Below are positions 44,589 through 54,721 of a stretch of 64,000 nucleotides of DNA, piece by piece; position 1 is the first letter of the stretch, and each line of letters starts with the position of its first letter. The position numbers were made by a program, and so were the translations under genes. This DNA is from Vibrio sp. 16 (GTDB taxonomy: Bacteria > Pseudomonadota > Gammaproteobacteria > Enterobacterales > Vibrionaceae): positions 744,001-808,000 of the forward strand of contig NZ_OY808997.1 in NCBI RefSeq assembly GCF_963681195.1, read 5' to 3'. A model generated the notes under the pieces. The model saw nothing but the letters and a program-made list of their open reading frames with translations, had not been told where the DNA came from and made no database searches.

Positions 44589-46187
44589 ATGTCACGTTGG
44601 TTTAAGCCTACTTTGCTTGGAGCATCTTTGCTCACCGCAATTTCTCTTCCCGCCCATAGTTCGAACACTCCAAGAATCATCGACGGCACAGATGCCAGTG
44701 TGAATGATTGGCCGTTTATCGTTGCGATGGTCTCTAAAGGTGTCAACGCGTATGAAGGTCAGCACTGTGGTGGTAGCTACATTGGTGGTCGTTATGTATT
44801 GACGGCAGCACACTGTGTAAACAACACCGATGAATCTGATATTGAAATGGTTGTGGGGATTAATAATCTCAACAATGAAAGCTCTGAAGGTGAACGATTT
44901 GCTGTCAATAAGATCTATGTTCATCCAGACTATAATGACAATACTCTCGAAAATGATATTGCAATCATTGAATTAACTCGTGATGCGAGTCAGTTTAGCT
45001 CTGTTCGCTTAGCCGATGAGAATACAAGAGCAAACACCGCTGATGGTACCGTGTTAACTGTGGCTGGCTGGGGCTCTACCACTCCAGAATATGGCAATCA
45101 CACGCAACCAGCACAGTTGCAACAAGTTGATGCACCTATGGTCAATCAAGGAACGTGTGCGGCGACATTTGCAGGCGTAAGCAGTAATGTCGATTCAGTA
45201 AATTTCTGTGCGGGCACGGCTCAGGAGGGCTTCGATTCATGTCGTGGTGACAGTGGTGGTCCTCTCGTTGTCAAGGATACAGGCATTCAGCTTGGTATCG
45301 TCAGTTACGGTAAATCTCGTTGTGGTGAAGCAAACTCTTATGGGGTTTACACTAATATCAGCCAATATACAGATTGGATCGAGCAACACACGTCAGGCTT
45401 CTCGTACGAGCAAACCAAATTCATTGGCTTTTTCTCTCCAGGAAACCATACCCACACATTTGACTTTGTAAACGATTCTGGCGCTGTCATGAGTTTCTCA
45501 AACATGACACCTAGTACGGGTTTAATTACGAACAATACCTGTCTGAGTGGTTTGGCATCGGGATCTTCTTGTGCTGTCACAGTACGCTTCCCTGTAGCAA
45601 TATACGATAGTGGGACAGCAACACTATCGTTCGACTACCAAATTAACGGTAAAAACTACCAAACCGCAGCGAAGGCAAATTATGTAGGTTCAGAGAGAGG
45701 CTCGGCTCTACTAGCTGACCGCATGGGCGTTGACGCTGGCAACGTTTATGTCAATGAAAACCCATGGGTTGCTTATGGTGATAACGGTATTCGCTCTGCA
45801 ACAATCGGTGATAGCCAACAGTCGGCAGTGTTTTTCGATAAATTACCTAGAGGTTTATATGCATTTGATGTAGGCATCGATTCGGAAGAGGGTTTTGACC
45901 ACCTTTATCTACTAGTTAATGGTGAACGAAAAGGGCAAGTAAGTGGAAAAACTTCATTCAGCGATCAAATTTTCTTAAGTGGAGATTCTAACTGGATTGG
46001 GTTGGTGTATAAAAAGGACGGTTCTCAGGCAACAAGCAGTGACTTTGCATCTGTTTCTAACTTTAGACATGTAGATCCTACAACACAAGGTTCTGCCAAT
46101 ACTGGTGGATCTTCTTCTGGTGGCGGCGGTAGCTTGGGTTGGCTATCCTTGTTAGCGTTATTTCCTTTAATGCGTAGACGCAAATAA
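44589..46187 (+). CDS. Secreted trypsin-like serine protease with GlyGly-CTERM anchor
   Basis: 532 residues. The signal peptide ends near AHSS (residue ~25). The S1 domain starts at IIDGTDAS, the expected activation site. The triad is H75 (TAAHC), D123 (NDIAII) and S222 (GDSGGP). A beta-rich middle region (~270-500) is followed by a Gly/Ser linker and the C-terminal GlyGly-CTERM (GGGGSLGWLSLLALF then MRRRK), which is cut by rhombosortase and goes with type II secretion. It resembles the VesA/B/C proteases of V. cholerae. Monocistronic, with a terminator. Confidence 0.93.
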   Translation: MSRWFKPTLLGASLLTAISLPAHSSNTPRIIDGTDASVNDWPFIVAMVSKGVNAYEGQHCGGSYIGGRYVLTAAHCVNNTDESDIEMVVGINNLNNESSEGERFAVNKIYVHPDYNDNTLENDIAIIELTRDASQFSSVRLADENTRANTADGTVLTVAGWGSTTPEYGNHTQPAQLQQVDAPMVNQGTCAATFAGVSSNVDSVNFCAGTAQEGFDSCRGDSGGPLVVKDTGIQLGIVSYGKSRCGEANSYGVYTNISQYTDWIEQHTSGFSYEQTKFIGFFSPGNHTHTFDFVNDSGAVMSFSNMTPSTGLITNNTCLSGLASGSSCAVTVRFPVAIYDSGTATLSFDYQINGKNYQTAAKANYVGSERGSALLADRMGVDAGNVYVNENPWVAYGDNGIRSATIGDSQQSAVFFDKLPRGLYAFDVGIDSEEGFDHLYLLVNGERKGQVSGKTSFSDQIFLSGDSNWIGLVYKKDGSQATSSDFASVSNFRHVDPTTQGSANTGGSSSGGGGSLGWLSLLALFPLMRRRK

Positions 46188-46190
46188 TCA

Positions 46191-46217
46191 GAGCCCCTCA
46201 ATGAGGGGCTTAATTTT
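46191..46217. terminator. Terminator between protease gene and hutH
   Basis: The stem agcccctca/tgaggggct is followed by TAATTTT on the plus strand. It also lies after hutH on the minus strand. Confidence 0.8.
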
Positions 46218-46222
46218 ATCTG

Positions 46223-47755
46223 TTAAAAACTCGGCAATATCGCTTCTGGCATAAGGTGGTTGTGAACGGCCAGTTTAAGCAGCGAGTTTGCTTGCTCAAT
46301 ATCCGGTGCAAAGTAGCGATCTTTATCATAGAAGCTGACTTTCTCACGTAGGATCTGTTTCGCTTCTTCAACTCTTGGCGATGATTTTAGTGGTGCTCTA
46401 AAGTCGATGCCCTGTGCTGCAGATAAGTACTCTACAGCCAAAATGCCTCGAGTGTTTTCCGCCATATCACGCAGTCTGCGACCTGCAAATGTCGCCATCG
46501 AAACATGATCTTCTTGGTTGGCTGACGTTGGCAAGCTATCGACGGAAGCTGGGTGAGCTAGGGTCTTGTTTTCGCTTGCGAGTGCCGCAGACGTTACCTG
46601 AGCAATCATAAAGCCAGAGTTTACTCCACCGTTGTCCACCAAGAATGGCGGAAGCTTACTCAAAGCGCTGTCAATCAACAGAGCCATACGTCTTTCTGAT
46701 AGGCTGCCGATTTCTGCGATAGCAAGTGCTAGGTTATCGGCGGCCATAGCAACAGGTTCCGCGTGGAAGTTACCACCGGAGATGATGTCGCCATCTTCTG
46801 CGAACACAAGTGGGTTATCGGACACTGAGTTTGCCTCAATTTCCAAAATGTCAGCGGCGTTTCGAATTTGCTGCAAACAAGCACCCATTACCTGAGGCTG
46901 GCAGCGCAGCGAGTAAGGATCCTGCACTTTTTCACAGCCCGTATGTGATTCTCCAATCTCGCTGCTGACATCTAGCATGTGGCGGTAGGCTAGAGCGGCG
47001 TCCATTTGACCTCTGTGTCCACGAACGCGGTGAATACGTGGATCGAATGGGCGTCTACTACCTAATGCGGCTTCTACCGACATCGCGCCACATACCGTGC
47101 CTGAAGCGAACAGATCTTCTGCTGCAAATAAACCTTCTAGGGCAAAGGCTGTTGAAGCTTGGGTACCATTTAGCAGTGCTAAACCTTCTTTAGGTGCTAA
47201 CGTAATGGGCTCAAGGCCAGCGATTTTCAGTGCCTCTAATCCAGAAATGATCTTTCCGTTGTGGCGCGCTTCACCTTCACCCAATAGCACCGTGCTCATG
47301 TGAGCAAGAGGTGCTAGGTCCCCAGAAGCGCCTACCGAGCCTTTCTGCGGAACGCATGGATAAACCTGAGAGTTCACCAAATCAATCAAGGCTTGAATCA
47401 CTTTTAGGCGTATACCGGAATAGCCGCGAGACAAGCTATTGATCTTCAAGACCATCATCATGCGGACGGTTTCATCTGCCATAAGCTCGCCGATACCCGC
47501 AGCATGCGATAGCACGATACTTTTTTGCAGTGTTTCAAGATCTTCAGGGGCGATACGGGTGTTGGCCAGTAGACCGAAGCCAGTGTTGATGCCATAAACC
47601 GTGCGATCTTCAGCAATCACTTGCTCGACAACTTTCGTGCTTTCGTCAATGGCTGGAATCGCTTCTGGGTCCAATGAAAGAATCACTGGAGAACGACTCA
47701 CTTGACGCAGTTCTTTTAAGCTAATAAATCCAGGCTTTAGCTGTAAATTTAACAT
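46223..47755 (-). CDS. hutH: Histidine ammonia-lyase
   Basis: 510 residues from ATG 47755 (AAGGA eight bases upstream; the ATG at 47761 is too close). Removes ammonia from histidine to give urocanate, the first step of the pathway. The Ala143-Ser144-Gly145 triad in [15 protein letters not shown] cyclises to the MIO cofactor, at the same position as in the Pseudomonas enzyme. Last gene of the hut operon, 26 bases after hutU. Confidence 0.96.
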   Translation of the reverse strand: MLNLQLKPGFISLKELRQVSRSPVILSLDPEAIPAIDESTKVVEQVIAEDRTVYGINTGFGLLANTRIAPEDLETLQKSIVLSHAAGIGELMADETVRMMMVLKINSLSRGYSGIRLKVIQALIDLVNSQVYPCVPQKGSVGASGDLAPLAHMSTVLLGEGEARHNGKIISGLEALKIAGLEPITLAPKEGLALLNGTQASTAFALEGLFAAEDLFASGTVCGAMSVEAALGSRRPFDPRIHRVRGHRGQMDAALAYRHMLDVSSEIGESHTGCEKVQDPYSLRCQPQVMGACLQQIRNAADILEIEANSVSDNPLVFAEDGDIISGGNFHAEPVAMAADNLALAIAEIGSLSERRMALLIDSALSKLPPFLVDNGGVNSGFMIAQVTSAALASENKTLAHPASVDSLPTSANQEDHVSMATFAGRRLRDMAENTRGILAVEYLSAAQGIDFRAPLKSSPRVEEAKQILREKVSFYDKDRYFAPDIEQANSLLKLAVHNHLMPEAILPSF

Positions 47756-47781
47756 CTTCATCTTCCTTTATTCAGCTGAGC

Positions 47782-49479
47782 TTATTTTAGCTTTTTCAGT
47801 TCTTCGTTAAGCATCGGTAAATCAAGACCTTGCTGTGCTGCACAGTTTTTCGCGATATCATAGCCTGCATCAGCATGGCGCATTACACCCGTTGCTGGAT
47901 CGTTATGTAACACGCGAGAAATACGTTGAGACGCGTCTTCACTACCATCACAACAGATAACCATACCTGAGTGTTGAGAGAAGCCCATACCGACGCCACC
48001 ACCATGGTGCAAAGATACCCAGGTTGCGCCGCCTGCCGTGTTCAGCAAAGCATTGAGTAATGGCCAGTCAGAAACGGCATCTGAGCCGTCCATCATGCCT
48101 TCTGTTTCTCGGTTTGGACTCGCTACCGAGCCTGAATCTAGATGATCACGGCCGATGACGATTGGCGCTTTTAGCTCGCCGTTTTTGACCATTTCATTGA
48201 ATGCCTGACCGAGACGTTCGCGATCTTTCAATCCTACCCAACAAATACGAGCCGGTAAGCCTTGGAACTGGATTCGTTCGCGGGCCATGTCCAGCCAATT
48301 GTGGAGGTGTGGGTTGTCTGGAATAAGCTCTTTTACTTTTTGGTCTGTTTTGTAAATGTCTTCTGGATCGCCTGATAGCGCAGCCCAGCGGAATGGACCA
48401 TTTCCCTCACAAAACAGAGGACGAATGTACGCAGGGACAAAGCCTGGGAAGTCGAATGCGTTTTCTACGCCTTCTTCTAGTGCCATCTGACGGATATTGT
48501 TGCCGTAATCGAGTGTTGCTGCGCCGCGTTCTTGAAGGTCAAGCATAGCTTTGACTTGCACTGCCATTGATTCTTTTGCCGCTTTAACCACCGCCGCTTC
48601 ATCTTTAAGGCGCATGTCTGCAGCGTGTTCCATTGACCAGCCCAGTGGCAGGTAACCATTTAATGGGTCGTGCGCAGAGGTTTGGTCGGTAACAACATCT
48701 GGAGTAATGTTACGCTCTACAAGTTCAGGGAACACATCGGCTGCATTGGCAAGTAGGCCCACAGAAACCGGAGTGTCTGATTCGTAGATAATCGCGAGTG
48801 CTTCGTCTAGGCTCGTGGCTTTCTTGTCGACGTAGCCAGTACGTAAGCGGTAGTCAATACGCGACTCATCGCACTCGACAGCAATCATAGAAAAGCCAGC
48901 CATAGTGCCAGCGAGAGGCTGAGCACCACCCATTCCGCCTAAGCCACCTGTTAGGATCCAGCGCCCTTTAGGATCGCCGTTGAAGTGCTTTTTCGCTACA
49001 GAGACAAAGGTTTCGTATGTGCCTTGGACAATGCCTTGTGAGCCAATGTAAATCCAGCTTCCCGCAGTCATTTGTCCGTACATCATCAAACCCTGTTTAT
49101 CGAGTTCGTTGAAGTGCTCCCAGTTAGCCCAGTGCGGCACCAAGTTAGAGTTAGCGATCAGTACGCGCGGTGCATTTTTATGAGTTGGGAATACACCAAC
49201 AGGTTTACCCGATTGAACGAGTAAGGTTTGGTCGTCTTCAAGGCGCTCTAGCACTTCGACAATTTTATCGTAGCACTCCCAGTTTCGTGCAGCTCGACCA
49301 ATGCCACCGTACACGACGAGTGAGTGAGGGTGCTCGGCAACATCTGGGTCTAGGTTGTTCATCAGCATGCGAAGTGGGGCTTCCGTCAGCCAAGATTTTG
49401 CTCTCAACTGCGTGCCATGTGGGGCACGAATTGTACGGCTAGTATCGAGACGCTTATCTTCTACTTGGCGTTCCGTCAT
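47782..49479 (-). CDS. hutU: Urocanate hydratase (urocanase)
   Basis: 565 residues, family length. Turns urocanate into imidazolonepropionate with tightly bound NAD. Conserved marks are [15 protein letters not shown] (NAD-binding), [20 protein letters not shown] and the catalytic Cys in [12 protein letters not shown] region. Strong ribosome binding site AGGAG seven bases before ATG. Second step of the pathway. An inverted repeat in the 88-base gap before it could fine-tune expression in the operon. Confidence 0.96.
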   Translation of the reverse strand: MTERQVEDKRLDTSRTIRAPHGTQLRAKSWLTEAPLRMLMNNLDPDVAEHPHSLVVYGGIGRAARNWECYDKIVEVLERLEDDQTLLVQSGKPVGVFPTHKNAPRVLIANSNLVPHWANWEHFNELDKQGLMMYGQMTAGSWIYIGSQGIVQGTYETFVSVAKKHFNGDPKGRWILTGGLGGMGGAQPLAGTMAGFSMIAVECDESRIDYRLRTGYVDKKATSLDEALAIIYESDTPVSVGLLANAADVFPELVERNITPDVVTDQTSAHDPLNGYLPLGWSMEHAADMRLKDEAAVVKAAKESMAVQVKAMLDLQERGAATLDYGNNIRQMALEEGVENAFDFPGFVPAYIRPLFCEGNGPFRWAALSGDPEDIYKTDQKVKELIPDNPHLHNWLDMARERIQFQGLPARICWVGLKDRERLGQAFNEMVKNGELKAPIVIGRDHLDSGSVASPNRETEGMMDGSDAVSDWPLLNALLNTAGGATWVSLHHGGGVGMGFSQHSGMVICCDGSEDASQRISRVLHNDPATGVMRHADAGYDIAKNCAAQQGLDLPMLNEELKKLK

Positions 49480-49506
49480 GGTAAGACTCCTTGTGTTTCA
49501 TGTTAT

Positions 49507-49560
49507 TCAAGTAGTACGAAGCTCTCCAAGCTACCGAAGTGACTTGGTTCCACTACTTGG
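49507..49560. repeat. Inverted repeat between hutG and hutU
   Basis: The arms caagtagt (from 49508) and actacttg (to 49559) are separated by about 36 bases. It could form a stem in the hut transcript; no T-tract follows, so it is not an obvious terminator. Confidence 0.45.
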
Positions 49561-49567
49561 TTTAATG

Positions 49568-50581
49568 TTATTTTTCTGAAAATGCGTTGGCGATATCCCA
49601 ACAAAGTCGAGCGGCTAATCTCGCCGTCTGACTGTCTACGTCGTAGGTCGGGTTGTACTCGGCGATATCGGCAATCACAAGCTTCTGCTTATAGTGCAAA
49701 ATTCTGTCTAGAAATGGTGCGACGGTATCTATACTCACGCCTCTCGCAGCCGGTGCACTCACGCCAGGCGCTGTCGCCGCTGGAAAGACATCTAGGTCGA
49801 TAGTGAGGTAGATATAATCACAGTTATCAATAAAGTGCTGTAATTGAGTTAAGTGGTACATGTGGTTGAGATGCGCAAGATCTTTGTCTTCCACGAACCA
49901 GACGCCAAGCTCTTCAGCTCGTTTAAACAGTGCTTCAGTATTACTCGCTCGACTGACCCCAAGGCATGCGTAATGGAATGGCCATTCATGTTTATTACAG
50001 TAATCATAGATTTGATTGAATGGCGTCCCGGAGCTTGGTTTTACATCGGCATGGCTACTTTCAAAGGCCCGGAGATCAAAGTGAGCATCAAAGTTTATAA
50101 TGCCAATCTTTGGAGGCTGTGACGGGCTGAGATATTCAAAATATCTTGCGAGACCTTGAAAGGAAGCCCAAGCGACTTCGTGACCCCCCCCTAAAGTGAT
50201 GACAGGAGTAGAGCGTAACGCGGTTGCAATCACGTCTGCACAAATCGACTGGTAGTGTTCCAGTAGATCATCTTCGCAGACAACATTGCCCAAATCGATA
50301 AGCGAGCTTTTTTTATGCCAAGCCATATTCGCTAAAGCACGGCGGATGAGATCGGGGGCTTTGCGTGCGCCTATTCGGCCTTTATTGCGAGCAACGCCGG
50401 CATCACAGGCAAAACCAAGTAAGCTAACAGCATTGTGATAGGGCTCTAGATCGCGAACTGGAATCTGTTTAATGACATGATGGACGCGTTTCCCGAGCGC
50501 ACCATCTTCAGCGTCGTGACGTCCTTGCCAATGAAATTCTTGAACTGTTGTCAGCGTTTTATCGCTAGATTGTTCAGACAT
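49568..50581 (-). CDS. hutG: Formimidoylglutamase
   Basis: 337 residues from ATG 50581 (GGAGAG upstream), overlapping the end of hutI by 8 bases. Splits N-formimidoyl-L-glutamate into glutamate and formamide, the last step. An arginase/agmatinase-fold dimanganese enzyme: metal motifs are [17 protein letters not shown] and the [19 protein letters not shown] block. The in-frame extension upstream inside hutI is not coding for this protein. Confidence 0.93.
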   Translation of the reverse strand: MSEQSSDKTLTTVQEFHWQGRHDAEDGALGKRVHHVIKQIPVRDLEPYHNAVSLLGFACDAGVARNKGRIGARKAPDLIRRALANMAWHKKSSLIDLGNVVCEDDLLEHYQSICADVIATALRSTPVITLGGGHEVAWASFQGLARYFEYLSPSQPPKIGIINFDAHFDLRAFESSHADVKPSSGTPFNQIYDYCNKHEWPFHYACLGVSRASNTEALFKRAEELGVWFVEDKDLAHLNHMYHLTQLQHFIDNCDYIYLTIDLDVFPAATAPGVSAPAARGVSIDTVAPFLDRILHYKQKLVIADIAEYNPTYDVDSQTARLAARLCWDIANAFSEK

Positions 50582-51803
50582 GATCCAACTCTCCCTGTAC
50601 GATGCGACTCGATAGGCGTGACACGCCTTGTTGATAGCTAAAGTCAGCAGGGTGGGACACGTCCCAAATGGCGAAATCCGCATCAAACCCTACTTGTATC
50701 TGGCCACGACTTTGCCCATATCCTAATGCTTTTGCTGCATGGCAAGTGACACCACGCAGCGCTTCTTCAGGTGTGAGACCAAAGAGGGTACACCCCATAT
50801 TCATCATCATAGTCAAATCTGCGAACGGTGATGTACCAGGATTCAAATCGGTCGCGATGGCCATGGGCACTTTGTACTTTCTTAGTAGCTCGATAGGAGG
50901 ACGTTTTGTCTCTTTTAAAAAGTAGAATGCGCCAGGGAGCAATGTCGCGACAGTGCCTGATTGAGCCAATGCCTCAACGCCCGCTTGGTCGAGGTATTCG
51001 ATATGATCGGCGGATAAGCCCTCGTACTGAGCGGTTAACGCGCTGCCGCCTAGATTAGATAATTGTTCCGTATGTCCCTTAACGCGGAGACCATACTCTT
51101 TAGCGGCAACGAATACTCGCTCTGTTTGCGCTAAATCGAAGCCTATCGACTCACAAAACACATCAACGCTGGTGGCGAGTTGCTCTTCTGCTACAAGCGG
51201 AATGATCTCTCGACACACGAAGTCAATGTAGTCATCTGGTTTGCCTGCAAACTCTGGAGGAAGAGCGTGAGCGGCTAATAGGGTCGTGGTCACGCGCACT
51301 TTACGATGTTCTTGCAATGCTTTAGCAGCACGCAACATCTTGATTTCATCATGCAGCGTTAAGCCGTAGCCAGATTTTACTTCGACCGACGTCACACCGC
51401 TGCGTAGCAAACCGTCTAGCCGAGGCAACGCTAGTTCAATTAACGCCTCTTCGCTGGCTTCGCGAGTTGCACGTACTGTCGAGAGGATCCCGCCACCCTG
51501 TTTAGCAATCTCCTGATAAGGCACACCTTTCAAACGCATCTCGAATTCGTTGGCACGGTTGCCCGCGTAGACGAGGTGAGTGTGGCAGTCAATAAAGCCG
51601 GGAGTCACCAGTTGTCCTTGGCAATCATAGCTTTCCGACTCGGCGGTCTCTACGTTATCTCCAATCTCGGCGATGATTCCTTGTCGAATAGCAATATTTG
51701 TTGGCTCGCTAATCTCATAACCACAATCACCAGGCACCATAGACACGAGTCTGGCGTTAGTAAGCACCAAATCAAATGACGGAGATCGTTGCTGTTCGAA
51801 CAT
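50574..51803 (-). CDS. hutI: Imidazolonepropionase
   Basis: 409 residues from ATG 51803 (GGAA seven bases upstream). Hydrolyses imidazolone-5-propionate to N-formimidoylglutamate, the third step. An amidohydrolase-fold metal enzyme: [21 protein letters not shown] holds the first metal His pair, GHTEQLS and SADHIEYLD the others, and [10 protein letters not shown] the catalytic Asp. First gene of the structural operon, behind the HutC-like operator. N-terminal composite domain at both ends, as usual. Confidence 0.95.
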   Translation of the reverse strand: MFEQQRSPSFDLVLTNARLVSMVPGDCGYEISEPTNIAIRQGIIAEIGDNVETAESESYDCQGQLVTPGFIDCHTHLVYAGNRANEFEMRLKGVPYQEIAKQGGGILSTVRATREASEEALIELALPRLDGLLRSGVTSVEVKSGYGLTLHDEIKMLRAAKALQEHRKVRVTTTLLAAHALPPEFAGKPDDYIDFVCREIIPLVAEEQLATSVDVFCESIGFDLAQTERVFVAAKEYGLRVKGHTEQLSNLGGSALTAQYEGLSADHIEYLDQAGVEALAQSGTVATLLPGAFYFLKETKRPPIELLRKYKVPMAIATDLNPGTSPFADLTMMMNMGCTLFGLTPEEALRGVTCHAAKALGYGQSRGQIQVGFDADFAIWDVSHPADFSYQQGVSRLSSRIVQGELDHV

Positions 51804-51825
51804 ACTGCATATTCCATTAATTAAA

Positions 51826-51835
51826 TGTATATACA
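51826..51835 (-). promoter_or_regulatory. HutC operator candidate upstream of hutI
   Basis: The perfect palindrome TGTATATACA is the core expected for HutC-type GntR repressors and lies 23 bases before the hutI start. An AAATGTGATC half-site at 51880 could bind CRP. Confidence 0.65.
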
Positions 51836-51910
51836 AATACTCGTTCAGGATAGTCAATTGATCAAGTGAGATGTTGCGAAAATGTGATCGATGAAAAAGT
51901 ATGAAATGCT

Positions 51911-52624
51911 CTAAGAGAGCAGAACTTTAGAACTTAATTTGTAGCGAGTGCCGGGGTGGTAGAGCAATGCGGAGCTCACAAGCTTGTCTTGACTCCACGT
52001 ACGTCGGTTAAGCAAAAGGCAGGGTTCATTTGATCCTAACTTTAACGCAGAGCGAACGTGGTCGTCGGCGACAATCGCTTCAACGGTATGCTCGATAGCA
52101 CTGAGTGGGCAGTTTTGCGATAAGTATTGATTGGGTGTGACTTCGGTAAAGTCTTGCTCGAGATACCCTGGAGCGTAAGCAGCATTGACCCAACGTAGTT
52201 CATATTGAATGGGAGATTTATCTTCAAAGTGAATGATTTCACTGTAAAAAACAGCCGTCCCTAACATAACGCCGAGTTTAGTCGCGATGGTTTCGTCAGC
52301 TTGGAGCACGGTTTGAGTCACCACTTTGCTTGAGTAGGATTTACCCCTATGAGCGACTTCTTCTGCAATATTTCGGATATCGAGCAAAGGTGATTCCGCT
52401 TTATCTTCGTTGCTACAGACAAACGTACCTAGGCGAGGTCTGCGCTGTAACTTTCCTTCAGCTACGAGATCCCGAATTGCTTTATTTACCGTCATCCGAC
52501 TGACATTAAACTGTTTGGTCAATTCGATTTCAGTGGTAATTCGGTGCCCGATTGGCCACTGACCAGACTCAATTTTATCGTTAATGTACTTTTTGATTTG
52601 AAGATAAAGCGGGGAGTTACTCAT
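51911..52624 (-). CDS. hutC: HutC, GntR-family histidine utilisation repressor
   Basis: 237 residues. N-terminal winged helix-turn-helix of the GntR/HutC class (~5-70, [25 protein letters not shown]) and a C-terminal UTRA ligand domain (~90-235). It represses the hut genes; urocanate is the inducer in characterised systems. It lies upstream of hutI on the same strand, 107 bases away, and has its own A/T-rich promoter with repeated TATAC half-sites, so it likely regulates itself. Confidence 0.93.
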   Translation of the reverse strand: MSNSPLYLQIKKYINDKIESGQWPIGHRITTEIELTKQFNVSRMTVNKAIRDLVAEGKLQRRPRLGTFVCSNEDKAESPLLDIRNIAEEVAHRGKSYSSKVVTQTVLQADETIATKLGVMLGTAVFYSEIIHFEDKSPIQYELRWVNAAYAPGYLEQDFTEVTPNQYLSQNCPLSAIEHTVEAIVADDHVRSALKLGSNEPCLLLNRRTWSQDKLVSSALLYHPGTRYKLSSKVLLS

Positions 52625-52637
52625 TGGATGACATCGC

Positions 52638-52676
52638 TGTATACTTATTGACTATACAAATGGTTATACATTTGAA
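52638..52676 (-). promoter_or_regulatory. HutC operator candidates upstream of hutC
   Basis: Three TGTATAC/TATACA-like half-sites lie within 39 bases before hutC (TGTATAC, CTATACAAA, GTTATACA). This suggests autoregulation, with a less perfect palindrome than at hutI. Confidence 0.45.
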
Positions 52677-52834
52677 TTGATATTGCAAGTCGCACTGCTA
52701 AAGCCTTGATGGTAATCCTCATTAAAAAGTGAGAAAGCCTATGTGTTTTCAGGAAAATAGTCGATAAAGGGCTTGCTTAGTTGTAGCTGTCCACGTTAAA
52801 TCAATGCAAACAACGACAATCATAAGGAAAGAAG

Positions 52835-53578
52835 ATGTTTGGTAAGTTGAAAGCATCCTTGGGTATCGGAGCTGCAAAAGTCGATACCGTTTTAGAAAGT
52901 ATGTCAGTATTTCAAGGTGAAACCCTTAAAGGGACAGTTCACATTCAAGGTGGTGACGTCGAGCAGCAAATTGATGCCATCAATTTAAAGCTGTGTACGG
53001 AAGTAAAAGTGGAAAGTGATGATAGTGTGAGCTACCAAGACTTCATCATCGGCAAGCTGCAAGCCGTTCAGCCTTTCACCATTCAGCCTGGTGAAAACAA
53101 GCAAGTTCCATTTGAATTGAAATTAGATGATGAGACGCCAATTACGGCGCTTAATGCATTAAAAAATCAGTGTCACGTCTGGGTAGAAACCACGCTTGAT
53201 ATCGATTTTGCGATTGACCCGAAAGATCGTGATTTTGTTGAAGTGAAACCACTCCCTGTGGCAGCGAAAGTGATTGGCTTGATTGAGCAAGCCGGCTTTT
53301 CGATGGTAAAAGCAGACGTTGAAAAAGGGCACTTACGTGGTAGTAATTTCTCTTCGAAGTCTGGCTGCTACCAAGAGATTGAGTTTCGAAACAATGGCTT
53401 CATCAATAAGAAAGAGATCGAACTGTCGTTTATTTTAGATGGTCGTGTCATGCACTGTTTAGCAGAGGTCGACCGCTCACTCAGCATGAGAGGCGATCAG
53501 TATGTCTCTTTCACACTGGCGTTAGATGCGAGTGACGCTGAAATCAGTTCGGCAGTGAATCGAGTGCTCTCAGTCTAA
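52835..53578 (+). CDS. Spo0M-family arrestin-like protein
   Basis: 247 residues, soluble, beta-rich with an arrestin-like two-lobe fold. The N-terminal FGKLKASLGIGAAKVDTVLE and ETLKGTVHIQGGDVEQQID match the Spo0M family, named from a sporulation-control protein of Bacillus but widespread in non-sporulating bacteria. Function in Vibrio is unknown; in Bacillus the protein has been linked to the cell division and cytoskeleton network. The start has AAGGAAAG upstream. Monocistronic. Confidence 0.88.
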   Translation: MFGKLKASLGIGAAKVDTVLESMSVFQGETLKGTVHIQGGDVEQQIDAINLKLCTEVKVESDDSVSYQDFIIGKLQAVQPFTIQPGENKQVPFELKLDDETPITALNALKNQCHVWVETTLDIDFAIDPKDRDFVEVKPLPVAAKVIGLIEQAGFSMVKADVEKGHLRGSNFSSKSGCYQEIEFRNNGFINKKEIELSFILDGRVMHCLAEVDRSLSMRGDQYVSFTLALDASDAEISSAVNRVLSV

Positions 53579-53599
53579 TTGAGCACTAAACAATACATT

Positions 53600-53627
53600 A
53601 AGAGCCCTCATTTGAGGGCTCTTTTGA
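53600..53627. terminator. Terminator between spo0M-like gene and relV-like gene
   Basis: The stem agagccctc/gagggctct has a four-base loop and is followed by TTTTGAT on the plus strand. Confidence 0.8.
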
Positions 53628-53633
53628 TAATGA

Positions 53634-54407
53634 CTATGCAGCGCTGAGGTGTGTGGTGAGGTATGGTTGCCAAGCATGTTGATAAAGCGCTTTAGATTGA
53701 CTGCGCATCGATTTGATTTGTGCGACCTCAAACTCGCTAAACTCACGGCGCTCTGATGCCGCTTTACGTTCTATTTTCTGAATTTTCTCGTACAGATCAT
53801 GCTCTGGACCGCTTTTCACATCGGCAATGGCTTTCAAATGGACCTGAACTTCCGCAATCAGCTTAGTTTTTGGAAGCTGAACCAGAAGATTCAAATCACG
53901 ATAACCCGATGCCGCTGGATTTTTGAAGCGGTTTTTCACCTTAACAATGGTGGTTTCGCGATTAAGTACCTCGTACGCAGACATCAGGCTTTCAATGTCG
54001 TCTGCAACGATGGTCGCGCGAGCTAAATCGGTAATGCGTTCAGTTTGGCCGTCTAGCTCATAGGCGATCTTTTCTTTTGCACGTTCAGCGGATTTTACGC
54101 CTGCGAAATAAGCGTCTGTGGATGTGAGTAGTGCAGTACTTTTACAGATGGTTTCAAGTTCAGCTTGAGCTTGGTGTGCTTTGCTATAAAGGATATCGAA
54201 GTCTGAGTAGGGTTGAAGTGGTGTAGAAGCGATCGGTTTAATACCGTAAAGGCCGCTTAAATTATGCTTGAATGCTTTTGAACAGACTTCATTTTGATTC
54301 GCTGGACGGTTTTCCTCACTGCCAGGTGCTGGTGGTACAGCAGCAAAAGCAGGCGCTCGGCTGAGCATTAAAAGCATTAGGGCCGTGGTACGTAGGAAAA
54401 GGCTCAT
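53634..54407 (-). CDS. relV: RelV-like small alarmone synthetase
   Basis: 257 residues. A RelA/SpoT-type synthetase domain (~85-200) shows SAERAKEKIAYELDG, ITDLARATIVADD, VKVKNRFKNPAASGYRDLNL and EVQVHLKAI, the layout of (p)ppGpp synthetases; no HD hydrolase is present. V. cholerae RelV (VC1224) lies near purT as here. The N-terminus looks like a signal peptide (hydrophobic run ~7-15, AFA-AV near 23). A strong AAGGAGAG precedes the ATG, so this extension is translated. Export would remove it from ATP and GTP, so the N-terminus deserves a check. Confidence 0.82.
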   Translation of the reverse strand: MSLFLRTTALMLLMLSRAPAFAAVPPAPGSEENRPANQNEVCSKAFKHNLSGLYGIKPIASTPLQPYSDFDILYSKAHQAQAELETICKSTALLTSTDAYFAGVKSAERAKEKIAYELDGQTERITDLARATIVADDIESLMSAYEVLNRETTIVKVKNRFKNPAASGYRDLNLLVQLPKTKLIAEVQVHLKAIADVKSGPEHDLYEKIQKIERKAASERREFSEFEVAQIKSMRSQSKALYQHAWQPYLTTHLSAA

Positions 54408-54721
54408 TCACTCTCCTTAGAGTCGTTGCTTAGGAAAAAGGTGTCGAAAAAGGTTTCAATCACTAAGCTTGACGATTCTACATTTCATATCTTGGGGCTA
54501 AAGCTCCGATTCCAATAGCGATTTTTGCTTCTCTATCCAATCTTTGAACTCTGTCCCATTTCTTTGGAGTGAACAATTTGGATTAAGTTCATCACCAAGA
54601 TGTAACCAAGTATAAAGGGCGTAGCTGAACCTAATCTGAACGTAAATTTGAGATTCGGATTGTCAATAGATAGGGCTTTCGCTAGGCTAAGCGCAAGTGA
54701 AGTCAGTGACAGAGAATAACA
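54408..54721. other. Intergenic region with possible gene remnant
   Basis: Divergent promoters for relV and tpm. It also holds a protein-like open stretch without a start codon on the minus strand, listed separately. Confidence 0.5.
54498..54662 (-). pseudogene. Possible gene remnant, no start codon
   Basis: 54 codons open after a TGA, ending in TAG. Composition is protein-like, with segments HLGDELNPNCSLQRNGTEF and DWIEKQKSLLESEL, but there is no ATG, GTG or early TTG. The stretch could be the end of a decayed gene, or chance. No family recognised. Confidence 0.3.
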
